From Imbricaverruca yamaguchii (taxonomy: Eukaryota > Arthropoda > Thecostraca > Neoverrucidae): a stretch of 64,000 nucleotides of DNA. Positions 1-10,951 of this stretch are shown here, piece by piece. How positions within the stretch are numbered: the first letter of the stretch is position 1; each line of letters starts with the position of its first letter. Location of the stretch: contig JAOTOL010001640.1 in NCBI GenBank assembly GCA_034440575.1, positions 3,449,501 through 3,513,500 on the forward strand, given 5' to 3'. The notes under the pieces were generated by a model that was not told the DNA's origin, searched no databases, and saw nothing but the letters and a program-made list of their open reading frames with translations. The position numbers were made by a program, and so were the translations under genes.

Positions 1-117
1 CATCTGGAAGCGGCCCGAAGTCCGGGGAAATTGTGAAACTTCTTTGCAGATCTGACAGTTCTGGCCCCTCCAGCGCGTGCAGGTAAAGTTATCGCTGAGA
101 GGGCGCCGCAGCCGTAC

Positions 118-298
118 CCTGCGAGAGGACGGCTATGGCCTGCTCGGACCGGCCCAGCTTGTGCAGCAGACTGGAGAGCACCAGGCGCGCCTCGCTGTGG
201 TGCGGCGCCCGCTGCATCACCTGCTCGTAGGCGGGCACCGCCTCCTCGGCGCGGCCAGACTCGTTCAGGCACTCGGCCACGCGCAGCCACACTCCCGC
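118..298 (-). CDS. GTF3C3: GTF3C3 exon 10 (TPR), next to 51-bp array
   Basis: Acceptor CTGCCGCCAG then GCGGGAGTGTGG; it encodes AGVWLRVAECLNESGRAEEA and a second helix pair ending QAIAVLSQ, matching vertebrate VWLRHAECLKALGYMERAAE. The donor is CAGG|GTACGG. The acceptor and the first 11 exon bases are repeated about 40 times in the intron. Bases 1-117 may hold a further intron or exon; I cannot decide. Confidence 0.88.
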
Positions 299-2500
299 CT
301 GGCGGCAGACAGACAACGGCACGGCCTCGTCATAATGTCACACTCTGGCCTGGCGGCAGGCAGACAACGGCACGGCCTCGTCACAGTGTCACACTCCCGC
401 CTGGCGGCAGGCAGACAACGGCACGGCCTCGTCACAATGTCACACTCTGGCCTGGCGGCAGACAGGCAACGGCACGGCCTCGTCACAGTGTCACACTCTG
501 GCCTGGCAGCAGACAGACAACGGCACGGCCTCGTCGCAATGTCACACTCTAGCCTGGCGGCAGGCAGAACACGGCACGGTCTCGTCACAATGCCACACTC
601 CCGCCTGACAGCAGACAGACAACGGCACGGCCTCGTCACAGTGTCACACTCTGGCCTGGCAGCAGACAGACAACGGCACGGCCTCGTCACAATGCCACAC
701 TCCCGCCTGGCGGCAGACAGACAACGGCACGGCCTCGTCACATGTCACACTCTGGCCTGGCGGCAGAAGAAACGGCACGGCCTCGTCACAATGTCACACT
801 CTGGCCTGACGGCAGACAGACAGCGGCACGGCCTCGTCACAGTGCCACACTCCCGCCTGACAGCAGACAGACAACGGCACGGCCTCGTCACAGTGTCACA
901 CTCCCGCCTGACAGCAGACAGACAGCGGCACGGCCTCGTCACAATGCCACACTCTGGCCTGGCGGCAGGCAGACAACGGCACGGCCTCGTCACAGTGTCA
1001 CACTCCCGCCTGGCGGCAGGCAGACAACGGCACGGCCTCGTCACAGTGTCACACTCCCGCCTGGCGGCAGACAGACAACGGCACGGCCTCGTCGCAATGT
1101 CACACTCTGGCCTGACGGCAGACAGACAGCGGCACGGCCTCGTCACAGTGCCACACTCCCGCCTGACAGCAGACAGACAACGGCACGGCCTCGTCACAGT
1201 GTCACACTCCCGCCTGACAGCAGACAGACAGCGGCACGGCCTCGTCACAATGTCACACTCTGGCCTGGCGGCAGGCAGACAACGGCACGGCCTCGTCACA
1301 ATGTCACACTCCCGCCTGGCGGCAGGCAGACAACGGCACGGCCTCGTCACAATGTCACACTCTGGCCTGGCGGCAGGCAGACAACGGCACGGCCTCGTCA
1401 CAATGTCACACTCTGGCCTGGCGGCAGACAGACAACGGCACGGCCTCGTCACAATGTCACACTCTGGCCTGGCGGCAGACAGACAACGGCACGGCCTCGT
1501 CACAATGTAACACTCCCGCCTGACGGCAGGCAGACAACGGCACGGCCTCGTCACAGTGCCACACTCCCGCCTGGCGGCAGACAGACAACGGCACGGCCTC
1601 GTCACAATGTCACACTCCCGCCTGACGGCAGACAGACAACGGCACGGCCTCGTCACAATGTCACACTCTGGCCTGGCGGCAGACAGACAACGGCACGACC
1701 TCGTCACAATGTAACACTCCCGCCTGGCAGCAGACAGACAACGGCACGGCCTCGTCACAATGCCACACTCTGGCCTGACAGCAGACAGACAACGGCACGG
1801 CCTCGTCACAGTGTCACACTCTGGCCTGGCGGCAGACAGACAACGGCACGGCCTCGTCACATGTCACACTCTGGCCTGGCGGCAGACAGACAACGGCACG
1901 GCCTCGTCACAGTGTCACACTCCCGCCTGGCGGCAGACAGACAACGGCACGGCCTCGTCACAGTGTCACACTCCCGCCTGGCGGCAGACAGACAACGGCA
2001 CGGCCTCGTCACAGTGTCACACTCTGGCATGGCGGCAAACAGACAACGGCACAGCCTCGTCACAATGTCACACTCTAGCCTGGCGGCAGACAGACAACGG
2101 CACGGCCTTGTCACAGTGTCACACTCTGGCCTGACGGCAGACAGACAACGGCACGGCCTCGTCACAATGCCACACTCCTGCCTGGCGGCAGACAGACAAC
2201 GGCACGGCCTCGTCACAGTGTCACACTCTGGCCTGGCGGCAGACAGACAACGGCACGGCCTCGTCACATGTCACACTCTCGCCTGGCGGCAGACAGACAA
2301 CGGCACAGCCTCGTCACAATGTCACACTCTTGCCTGGCGGCGCACAAACACTGCCACACCAGCCTTATGTGGCAGCCCACAGACAATGCAACAGCCTCAT
2401 CACAATGCCACACTCCTACCTGTCGGCCCACAAAAAAATGCCACACTGGCCTTGTGTGGCAGCTCATAAACAATGCCCCAGCCTTGTCTGGCGACAGACA
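299..2500. repeat. 51-bp minisatellite copying the GTF3C3 exon 10 acceptor
   Basis: About 40 head-to-tail copies, degenerate beyond about 2340. On the gene strand every copy carries TCTGCCGCCAG followed by GCGGGAGTGT or GCCAGAGTGT: the real 3' splice site plus the first exon bases. The period is 17 codons, which makes long open frames on both strands that are not genes. Confidence 0.95.
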
Positions 2501-2988
2501 GACCATAGTAATGTTCGGCAAGATAACGATGAGTCAACAGTGCAGCCCGGTCTGATAACGGCGAGGAAACCAAGAAACCAAAATGAAATAATAGCACCGG
2601 TGATGATGGTGATGCCCACTCGAAGCGGCCATCACCACTCCCAGCCTCCAGCCTCCATTGGAGCACAATCCGCGCCAAATTGAGCGCCGACGAAAATTGA
2701 CACGAGTACGCTAGTTTATGAAGCCCATTTTGAGCCCTTGAAGTGGAGCAACTAAAAAGAACTTAGAATCTGATACCACGGACTCGGATAAAATACCGAA
2801 TATCTGACTGTATTACAAGAACGGTATCGGATGAATGAATCAATATCACTCCAAGAGAGATAGCATAGACCCACGTAATGCAATGTAGCCGACAATGCTT
2901 CATATTTCACGACTTTTCATGTTATGGGCTGAAAACGCCATTGGAGATTATAGGAAATATACAATAAACAATCACCAGCATAGCGTAC

Positions 2989-3135
2989 CAGGCAGAAATT
3001 CTCAGACTTGGTCAGAATGTTGAGCAACGACAAGGCGGTGTCGTAGTGTTTATGCTCCATCAGCGCCTCGGCAATGTCCAGGTATATATCGCCATACGCC
3101 TCCGGGTCGCACATCATCAGGCTCGGGATCAGGTC
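2989..3135 (-). CDS. GTF3C3: GTF3C3 exon 9 (TPR)
   Basis: Acceptor CTGTTTCAG, donor CTG|GTACGC. It encodes DLIPSLMMCDPEAYGDIYLD then IAEALMEHKHYDTALSLL, matching vertebrate EDMGDLYLDVAEAFLDVGEY. 49 codons, phase 0 at both ends. Confidence 0.9.
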
Positions 3136-3951
3136 CTGAAACAGGTAGACATTGTCAGTTGGAGACTCGGCAACTGGCCAGATGGTCAATCATGCATTGA
3201 CTGTCGATGAATGATCATCAGGCATAAATTGCGAGATGACTCAAACCAACACAAGCTTTCCTTTAATGGCGATTCATGCATTTGCGGTCGCTTCTATAAT
3301 TTGGCTTTGTTGCCTTCTACACAAGTAAACGAAATACGAAAACATCATTTATATCAGCATCACTTCAACATAAAACTCCCTTCATCCCTGCAACTTACTC
3401 ATATGGTGATTTCTATTTTAGTTGGTGGCTTTGTTCACACAATTTGCAATACCACTACTTGTTTACATTTGCAGCAGCACCATTCAGGAAATAACAACGA
3501 AAACATAAGAACGAGAGAGCGAACGATTACAAGAATTGCTCAGCTATGACCGAGTCACCACGCCAGTCTGACAGCTTATTGAATAAACCAATTATTTATT
3601 TCAATTCAGTTGCTTTTAGAGGCAGCAGCTACCAATCTATCATACTTATGTCGCGCCCTTCCGTAGTGCCGTGTCAAGCCATATCCATTACATGTACCGG
3701 GACCTGACTTGTGACGTGATCGCCGGGCGGTCAAGTCAGCTGCTATCAGCCAAACGGCCTTCCCACAACGGTATAATTCCCGAGCGTATGCCCACCGCAC
3801 GGAAATTCTACAGCTTTCCTCCTACGTTGACTCGTGAATTGGCCCGGAAGACACCCTATACCGATGATAAGCTGGGTGGTCAGCAATCGTGACCTTTGGG
3901 TAATACGCACGAAGTGAGCGTGACGAGTGCTGTCCGTTCACAGTTCCTGAC

Positions 3952-4187
3952 CTTGTTGGCCAGGTCGAACCTGCCCAGGTGGATGAGCACCAGCAGCAGT
4001 TTGTACTTGATGTCGAGCGGCACCCCGTCCGGCATCGTGACTGCGCTGATGTCCGCCATGGCGGCGCCAACGTCGCCGCTGTGGTCCAGCGGCGGCGCGA
4101 AGCGGACCCCACACAGGCGGATCAGCATCGAGATGCACTCGAAGTACGAGCCGGTGGTGATCAGCAGCTCCAGATACAGGTGAGTGT
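3952..4187 (-). CDS. GTF3C3: GTF3C3 exon 8
   Basis: Acceptor TGCACAG, donor AACAAG|GTCAGG. It encodes LYLELLITTGSYFECISML, a linker, then TMPDGVPLDIKYKLLLVLIH. The last matches vertebrate TIPDGVPIDITVKLMVCLVH. The acceptor lies next to an unrelated 27-bp tandem array (4205-4735). Confidence 0.88.
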
Positions 4188-4204
4188 CTGTGCAAGTTGC
4201 AAGC

Positions 4205-4735
4205 GTGACGAGCCAGTCTCACGGACACACACGTGACGAGCCAGTCTCACGGACACACACGTGACGAGCCAGTCTCACGGCACACACGTGACGCGTCAGT
4301 TACACCGCACACACGTGACGAGCCAGTCTCACGGACACACACGTGACGCGTCAGTTACACCGACACACACGTGACGAGCCAGTCTCACGGACACACACGT
4401 GACGAGTTAGTCCCACGGTCACACACGTGACGCGTCAGTCCCACCGTCACACTCGTGACGAGCCAGTCTCACGGACACACACGTGATGCGCTAGTCCCAC
4501 GGTCACACACGTGACGCGTCAGTCCCACCGTCACACACGTGACGCGTCAGTCCCACCGTCACACACGTGACACGTCGGTCCCACGGTCACACACGTGACG
4601 CTCAGTCCCGCCGTCACACACGTGACGCATCAGTCCCACGGTCACACACGTGACGCGTCAGTCCCACCGTCACACACGTGACGCGTCAGTCTCACGGTCA
4701 TGCACGTGGCACATCAGCCTCACGGGCACGTGACG
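4205..4735. repeat. 27-28-bp minisatellite in GTF3C3 intron
   Basis: About 19 copies built on CACACACGTGACG and GTCAGTCCCACCG. It lies just upstream (in gene sense) of exon 8, but the monomer does not copy that acceptor. Confidence 0.92.
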
Positions 4736-5680
4736 AAACAGACGCTCGTCAAAGACTCATTCTCGCCGACTCAGGAATAAGATTAGAAACCGTTCTAAGA
4801 TCAAAATGAAGTAAAACTTGTGTAGCTTAATACTGGAAAGACGCCATATTTCGTTGGTAGACAAACGAAACCAAGTAAACTGTACCCCCTTAGACCCGGA
4901 AGCCAGGAAGTCTTTACCCCCTGGACTTGAAAACCAAGTAAGTCCCACCCCTTTAGAGCTGGAAGCGGTTTCAAATGTGTTCCGGTACGTCCAGTTTGTC
5001 GTGGGAAATTTCACACTCAACACGATACCTAAATTCTCGGATTGAAGTGGGGCGATCCCTGACATTCAAAAATATGTTTTCAACAGGTTTAATAGTAGAC
5101 CCCCATTTTATCACATCTTAGCCTATCCGGAGGAATTGACGGTACAACTATGCTCAGATGCTTCCTTAAAATATTGCGTTGTACAAACGTCGCCGGATAC
5201 CGATGTGGAAACGCGAAAGCCTGAAATCACATTAAACGGTGCGGGTGACCGCAAACAGGCCAGAAACTCGTAAGCTAATATATACAACTTCTTAGGTGAT
5301 ACAACTGCATATGCATTCACATTACGCCAATAATTTTCCATTACAAAATTGAAGCCAGTCATAACCCGCCACGTGTGGGGGTGGGGTCGCTATATTTTTT
5401 TCTGCGACTTGAAGGAACGTTCTCTCGGCTTCGGTTTTGCCTGCAACACGGCAGCTTTAGCGCTGAACATTAGCGACTGACAACCACGGACCGAATGGCG
5501 GTGTACACGAGATGCATTTTACATCATATACTAATGTACTAATGTACATACTGATGCCAGACGGCAACTATTATCATTGTACGAATCAAGACAGCCACGG
5601 AATGTCTTCCCTAATTGCACATAATGTGGTGACAAACACGGATACAGGTGGATGCGCTACATATTTCCATGGCTTCCCTG
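4736..5680. other. intron, no gene seen
   Basis: Unique AT-rich intronic sequence of GTF3C3. A small duplicated motif around CCCCTTAGA... at 4880-4960 is visible; no exon or RNA is supported. Confidence 0.6.
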
Positions 5681-5734
5681 GTTGGTTATTTGGGCTTAGG
5701 GGCGCATCGACTGCTTCGGTCATACAGCGCCCAT
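5681..5734 (+). mobile_element. ultrashort SINE-tail element with 14-bp target duplication
   Basis: 54 bp starting GTTGGTTATTTGGGCTTAGG and ending CATACAGCGCCCAT. It is flanked on both sides by CCATGGCTTCCCTG (5667-5680 and 5735-5748), a perfect target-site duplication. No tRNA head, A box or B box. Confidence 0.88.
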
Positions 5735-5995
5735 CCATGGCTTCCCTGAGATAACTCACTAGAATTAGGGTGAGAAAGTGCTACATAGCAGTGCAACAAT
5801 GCAGCGAAATCGATATCAAATCAAGAACAAATAAACTGAGGCCATAAAATGCGCTAACTCGAAATAAAACGTAATGGAATCTAACCAAAACACAACTTTA
5901 GAGAATTCTCTAATATAAAAACTATGTGCTATCCAGTTGTACAATTAATGGCGCATACATGCATATAAATGTATGCATGGACACTATTAACTTGC

Positions 5996-6139
5996 CTTCC
6001 CAGCTCGACTTCTCTCCGTGCTTCTCGAAAACCTTGGTCCAGTACTGCTTGGCATCATCAAACAGATCCATCGATATCAACAGGTGATGCAGTTCTTTCA
6101 TCGCTCGGAATGCATCAGCAGCAGACCCATCACACATGA
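5996..6139 (-). CDS. GTF3C3: GTF3C3 exon 7 (TPR, GC donor)
   Basis: Acceptor GTGCCTCCAG. It encodes [19 protein letters not shown] then [19 protein letters not shown]. The 3' end fits GAAG|GCAAGT, the usual non-canonical GC donor with otherwise perfect consensus. This choice keeps phase 1 and gives an E-D join to exon 8. A GT donor (GGCAA|GTTAAT) is possible but breaks the phase. Confidence 0.8.
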
Positions 6140-6214
6140 CTGGAGGCACAGAAAGGATAATATAAGTATTATAAGACGCAGCTATGCATACATACATATA
6201 TATACATATATGTA

Positions 6215-6216
6215 CA

Positions 6217-6306
<90 letters not shown>

Positions 6307-6320
6307 CATATATATTTATG
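6215..6320. repeat. (AT)n microsatellite
   Basis: About 100 bp of nearly pure TA dinucleotide with a few CA interruptions, in the intron next to GTF3C3 exon 7. Confidence 0.97.
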
Positions 6321-6339
6321 CATGCATATATTACAAACT

Positions 6340-7370
6340 AAAGATACTGCCCAGCATCACGATTGCCAAAGATGGCGACGTGATTTTCACATGGGTTCTG
6401 ACGTATTTAATGCATATCGTATTTTCAGAGATAAGTTTATGCCTAAATAAAATAGTCGAATTACATTCGGTATCATGCTACTTTCCACTTCTTTGCCAAT
6501 GCAATGTTAAGAAAAAGAGAAAGAAAATGACACAATGAAATAAATGATACAATTATTGATAAGCTGTGGCAAAAAGGAGTTCTTAGCACTGCAACTACAA
6601 TTTATGTAGCACACAGATCTGAGGCACAGAACAAGTGAAATGAGCAAAGGCACACTACACACACAATATGCACATACAAACAAGTCACATGTTGATAACT
6701 ATGTGGATTTAAGGTCGAACCTATTCATACATGCCGTAAAAAGAAACACCAAAATTAAATTGCGCTTACACAACCCAATGCTATTACAGGAACCGTAGCA
6801 TTCAGAATACCCTCCAAACGCTGGAAAACAGCGGCTTTCTAAGTTTTTGGCGCTAAGCATGCATTCGAATAATTATACTGCATATAAAATAATACTTATT
6901 ATTATGCAATAAACAGCATTCCAGCAGCCCTTCGCCACAAACGCTACCTGAAGAGCCATGTCTATTTCGTAAGCACGATCGTATGGCTTTCATGGCAAAT
7001 ATGCCCCCTAAACAAATGTAATCAACTATTATGGCAGCAATCATATGCTACTACATAGGAGATGAATCATCTGAAAAGGATCGGTTATCTAATTCCCGAG
7101 CTTTCTGTTTAACAACATTGTTCTCAGGCACACAATTCAGAGTAAGAAATGAACCTGAATAGGGCATGAGCATATGAATAAATGAATATGATATGCAACA
7201 CAATGTGCAACTGTTTGTCATACGCACACGATTAAATGTCACTTAGAAGCCACGCATAGGTTATTGCCCAGCACTACAGAAACAAGCATAAAAAGATGGC
7301 GCATGCAGAGCTCCCACGAACAACTTCACCTTGCGAGTATGTCAAATTCGGTCACGACCGCTTAGCATAA
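6340..7370. other. intron, no gene seen
   Basis: AT-rich unique sequence between GTF3C3 exons 6 and 7. Short open frames have no recognisable domain. Confidence 0.6.
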
Positions 7371-7377
7371 TACCTAC

Positions 7378-7494
7378 TTGTGACGGCGCGCTTCAAGAAG
7401 ATGATCGCCATCTTCGGATTGGACTTGCCGCAGGCATTGACAGCCTCGACCCGCTTCAGATGCAGGTCCAGTCTTGCAGGTGCAGCGCGGAGAG
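7378..7494 (-). CDS. GTF3C3: GTF3C3 exon 6 (TPR)
   Basis: Acceptor GTGTTGCAG and donor ACAA|GTAGGT. It encodes a helix pair with DLHLKRVEAVNACGKSNPK then MAIIFLKRAV. Length and hydrophobic spacing align with vertebrate WERSSLYEQMGDHKMAM. It enters and leaves in phase 1. Confidence 0.78.
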
Positions 7495-7755
7495 CTGCAA
7501 CACGCGCATCGGTTCGTCAGGTCACGTCAGGCCGCGCTAGGCCAGACAAATCCGGTCTGCTCGCATCCAGGCCACGCTCAAGCGCAGTCTGCCCACCATA
7601 TCGACCCGACGAGATCAACCCGATTCGGGAACAGAACAACCGATCTCAAGATCGGACAAACGATTCGAACACGGACAAACACTCAGCGGGTGCACAGACG
7701 TGCGCGGCGTGTCACGACATCACCGGACACGGCCGGGCCGGGAACGGACCGTGAC

Positions 7756-7941
7756 TGTAGCAGGTGACCGCCTGCTTGAGGTTCTTCCTCTGCTCGGACA
7801 GCCGCGCCAGCCGGCACCACTCGTCGGCGTCGGGCGGCGACAGGTGCGCCGCTATCAGGCTGTACTGCAGCGAGCGCTCCTGGTCGCCCCGCTCCTCGTG
7901 CATCATGGCCATCGTCTGGAACGGCTCCGGCGCCAGCGGGC
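7756..7941 (-). CDS. GTF3C3: GTF3C3 exon 5 (TPRs)
   Basis: Acceptor CTGTGACAG. It encodes PLAPEPFQTMAMMHEERGD, then SLQYSLIAAHLSP and DEWCRLARLSEQ, a near-perfect parallel of vertebrate APLAYEPFSTLAMIYEDQGD and following residues. Donor TACA|GTCACG is weak, but it is the one that keeps phase with exon 6. A GTCCGT donor six bases further is the alternative. Confidence 0.88.
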
Positions 7942-8029
7942 CTGTCACAGGTCAGGTCAGGTCAGGTCAGGTCAGGCAGCGAGTGCGCCGCTACCAGTCT
8001 GTACTGCAGTAAACACCCCGCGTCACCCC

Positions 8030-8192
8030 ACTCACAAGAAGAACCTTGGCTCCTTTACGACGCACTTGACTGCGAGCCCATATAGCGTCGCCAACCTCTC
8101 ACGGACTCGGTAAGTCTTCCGGTTGTGGAATTCCAAACCAATATCTCATGACCAAAACCCTAACGTCTACCTAAGTCTGAGCTACCGCGACC
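8030..8192 (-). mobile_element. tRNA-derived SINE, family D (degenerate)
   Basis: Reverse orientation. The tRNA-like end reads GGGTCGCGGTAGCTCAG and the shared tail is GCGTCG...GACGCACTTGACTGCGAG. It is the same family as 46644-46826 but more decayed. Confidence 0.75.
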
Positions 8193-8598
8193 CCTTCGCC
8201 CCACTCTTCGTGCATCATGACCATGTCTGGAACGGTTCTGGCACCACCCGGGCTGCTGCAGATCAGGTCAGGTCACGGTGTCGGACGGCCTGACCTGTGT
8301 CATGTCAGATGTTGGCGACAGGTCGGAGTGGAGGGTCAGATCTGGGCGGAGAATAGTGAGACAGACAGCAGGGGAGGGGAGATCACTGAATAGATCAGGG
8401 AACAGAAAACCTGCAGGGGGAACGTCACCACTGCTGCTTTGGTGGAACACTTGACCCCACTTGGCACCTGACACAAGCATGTGACACGTTCGCCGCAGGT
8501 CAATTGACACGAATTGATCGACAGACAAATGTAGCCATTCGGAGAAGAGGAGGCATTCCGATGCACTGCTCAACTCCTCTGGGAGATGGGGCACTTAC

Positions 8599-8683
8599 AT
8601 TGGCGGATAATTTCTTTGCAGATCGACTCGGCGTCTTCAGTGTCGCCTCGGGCGTATCTGAGGTTAGCCTCACCCATCATCCC
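8599..8683 (-). CDS. GTF3C3: GTF3C3 exon 4 (first TPR helix pair)
   Basis: Acceptor CCCCGCAG, donor CAAT|GTAAGT. It encodes GMMGEANLRYARGDTEDAES and then a CKEIIRQ end, the first TPR of the N-terminal array. Too short to stand out as an open frame, but homology and both splice sites are clear. Confidence 0.88.
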
Positions 8684-9251
8684 CTGCGGGGTAATTACTA
8701 AAGGTCAACAAGTGAACGGCCACGCCCAACCACGGCGGCGGCATGACTGATGAGATACAAGGGCATTTAGAGCAAGGGGCGCAGGACCTATTGTACTCTG
8801 TTAACTAAAGGGAAATTTCATCCACAGTGGTCTTTTCTGCCTGACTCATGGTTAAGCTTCGCTCTATGAATCGAGCTACGCACTTCGGTGGAAAACTAAG
8901 AGCAACGGTTTCAGAACTGTTGAACCATTTGCGAACATATTCTATGCCATGTGCCTAGAATTAGTTGGGGAGGGTATGATGCAGCATTAGGCATAAGAAA
9001 GACAGCAATGCATTATACAACACCAGCTTTTTGGCAGAACGTCATCTTTAGACGAGCGTGCCACGTGACTCCCCTAGTCATCTTCCACGTATGTATACAA
9101 GTTCGTCCCATGTCTGCAGGAACGCAATAGGGCATTCTTTTCCAGAGATGCTTCACAGGACGTGAGCAGCACCAGCAAAATAGCGAAACAACAAAACCAC
9201 CTGCACGACCGAGACAAATCACCATCTGACAGGTGGCTACATTAATATCAC

Positions 9252-9364
9252 CTGCAGTACAGCAGGCAGAGTACGACGATGAAGCACCCTCCTACGCTTG
9301 CGCCCGACCGGTACATAGTCTGGATCGTCGCAGTCGGCGGGCGCGGCCGATTCAGGTCTGTCGT
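9252..9364 (-). CDS. GTF3C3: GTF3C3 exon 3 (basic segment before the TPRs)
   Basis: Acceptor CCGCCAG, donor CTGCAG|GTGATA. It encodes an acidic start then a basic RKRRRVLHRR run ending LPAVLQ, and joins GMMGEANLRYARG of exon 4. This parallels the vertebrate KLPRALRGLMGEANIRFARG junction. The phase goes from 1 to 0. Confidence 0.84.
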
Positions 9365-9615
9365 CTGGCGGGTCAGCCCAGAGGTCACCAAATGCATCTC
9401 ACGTCCAATGCACAGCCATCACCAGAGCTGAAACGATACTGGAAAAGATGAACTCCACGATCTGGAATTGCCATTCACAGCAATGATGAGAAGCCCTCCT
9501 TGCACACCCGTGACCATTACAGCTCCAAATCAGATCCAGAAACTCTCCAGAAACTCTCCATTACAAATTCAGAAATTGTCAGGTACATGAGCATCTGGAG
9601 AGGTGCAGTGCTGAC

Positions 9616-9738
9616 CTGGGATAGCGTCGGCGTCGCCGTCAGCGCCATCGTCCTCCGGCCCCACGTCCACGTCCAGCTCGGTCGGGTCGTCATCCTCTCC
9701 GGCCAGCAGCCCGGCGTACTCGCTAAAGGACAACTCCC
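9616..9738 (-). CDS. GTF3C3: GTF3C3 exon 2 (acidic region)
   Basis: Acceptor GTCGCCAG precedes GGGAGTTG and the donor is CCCAG|GTCAGC. It encodes SFSEYAGLLAGEDDD followed by an Asp/Glu-rich run, matching the acidic N-terminal segment of the vertebrate subunit. It enters and leaves in phase 1, compatible with exons 1 and 3. Confidence 0.82.
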
Positions 9739-9784
9739 CTGGCGACCACATAGCCGTCAGCACTGCCACAATAGCCCGCGCGGT

Positions 9785-9961
9785 TGGTCGTTGGCTTTAC
9801 GATACAGCAACCGTTGAGTCATGTAGCGCCGCCGATCTCTCACGCCGATTGGTCGCGGACGAAGAGTAGCGACAGGTGAGACTCGAACTCACAACCTTTT
9901 GACTGTGAGACGAGCAACTTACCCCCAGACTACTTCCATGTGGACTTAGTTATAATTGTCC
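9785..9961 (-). mobile_element. tRNA-derived SINE, family C
   Basis: Reverse orientation, with a B-box-like GAGTTCGAGTCTC on the minus strand and the tail CCGTTGAGTCATGTAGCG. Diverged target duplications CAATAGCCCGCGCGGT (9769-9784) and CAATAGCCCACGTGGT (9962-9977) bound it. Confidence 0.78.
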
Positions 9962-10750
9962 CAATAGCCCACGTGGTCACCACACTGCTGTAGTGTAGTC
10001 ATTACTCTGTCACAACTGACCTGGTCACTACACTGCAGTAGTGTAGTCATCACTATGCCTGCCAAAACAACTGACCTGGTCACAACACTACCGCTACCAC
10101 CACTACAATAATCCTACTCGTCCACATCAACCATATCATCACATGAATCACCGCAATCACGGAGTAACAGCTGGTATATTCCACCACATCAACCATGAAG
10201 TCACCACATGAGTTGCAGCCATCATACATAAACACATGGCATATTCAGTCACAGCAGCTGACATCACAAAGGTGGCAATGCCTTGTCCCAGTAACAGCAG
10301 CACCAGCTGCACAGTATGGGATTATCACAGTACTCACATCGACTGACACCAATCACCATAGCACTGGGATGTTCTATTTCCTAAAACAGGAGTAACATTT
10401 ATTCATATGAGTATACTTATAAACACCTATATTTACACTTGCAATGTTTGTACTCCTATGCTCATGAATTATATGGAAATGCACATTCCAAAGCAGAGCT
10501 CAGTTATCTGAGAGAACCCTTAGAAATGGAGTCAAGCTAACCACCCACACTTGCACTGTGAGGACTTGAAACTTGACTTGAGTATTTCTAGCACACACAC
10601 ACACATGCTGCCCTCATTTTCAGACACATCACCACCATTACATATGCCATCACATCGAAATGTATAGCCTGTTACCATATATGCAACACACACTAGATGC
10701 AAGGCTCTCCTGAATAAAACCATGCAGCACTGAAGGCTCAATTTCCTTAC

Positions 10751-10853
10751 CACTGAGGTATTTATTTGTCAGCTCTTGTCCTTCCAATGCCTCTTCCTCA
10801 ATCTTGATTGGCTGAGTCACCTTGGCCTCTGCTGTTGATGGTGACTTCTCCAT
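10751..10853 (-). CDS. GTF3C3: GTF3C3 exon 1 (start codon, N-terminus)
   Basis: ATG at 10853-10851 opens MEKSPSTAEAK and the exon ends at ...NKYLS plus one base, with donor GTAAGG. Joined to exon 2 it gives YLSG-ELSFSEY, resembling vertebrate YLEGKISFEEF. No upstream in-frame start was needed. A 60-bp mobile element with target duplications sits only about 25 bp upstream, so it lies in the promoter or 5' UTR. Confidence 0.82.
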
Positions 10854-10877
10854 AGTGTATGACTGGAAGTTTATCTT

Positions 10878-10937
10878 TGATTGATTGATTATTTGGGTTT
10901 AAGGGCACGCTGACTACTAGGTCATTTAGTGCCCATA
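10878..10937 (+). mobile_element. ultrashort SINE-tail element upstream of GTF3C3
   Basis: 60 bp with core ATTTGGGTTTAAGGGCACGC and end TTTAGTGCCCAT. The perfect target duplication TGGAAGTTTATCTT lies at 10864-10877 and 10938-10951. It is 25 bp upstream of the GTF3C3 ATG. Confidence 0.87.
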
Positions 10938-10951
10938 TGGAAGTTTATCTT

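Larger units (their letters stand above)
118..10853 (-). other. GTF3C3: GTF3C3 gene (TFIIIC subunit 3), ten exons, 3' end outside window
   Basis: General transcription factor IIIC subunit 3 is the TPR scaffold of the TFIIIC tauA subcomplex, which binds A-box promoters of tRNA and 5S genes and recruits TFIIIB in the nucleus. Ten exons can be chained on the minus strand with every splice phase matching: 10853-10751, 9738-9616, 9364-9252, 8683-8599, 7941-7756, 7494-7378, 6139-5996, 4187-3952, 3135-2989 and 298-118. The conceptual protein follows the vertebrate order: acidic N-terminus, basic stretch, then TPRs. Diagnostic pieces are GEANLRYARG, PLAPEPFQTMAMMHEERGD, TMPDGVPLDIKYKL, YGDIYLDIAEALMEHKHYDT and VWLRVAECL. 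About 478 codons are present; the vertebrate protein is near 880, so roughly the C-terminal 400 residues lie left of position 1. It diverges from FBXO47. Homology is from memory of the family, not a search. Confidence 0.9.

Noticed and set aside
3822..4228. Alternative minus-strand frames over GTF3C3 exon 8
   Set aside because: Only the frame containing TMPDGVPLDIKYKL has homology and matching splice phase.
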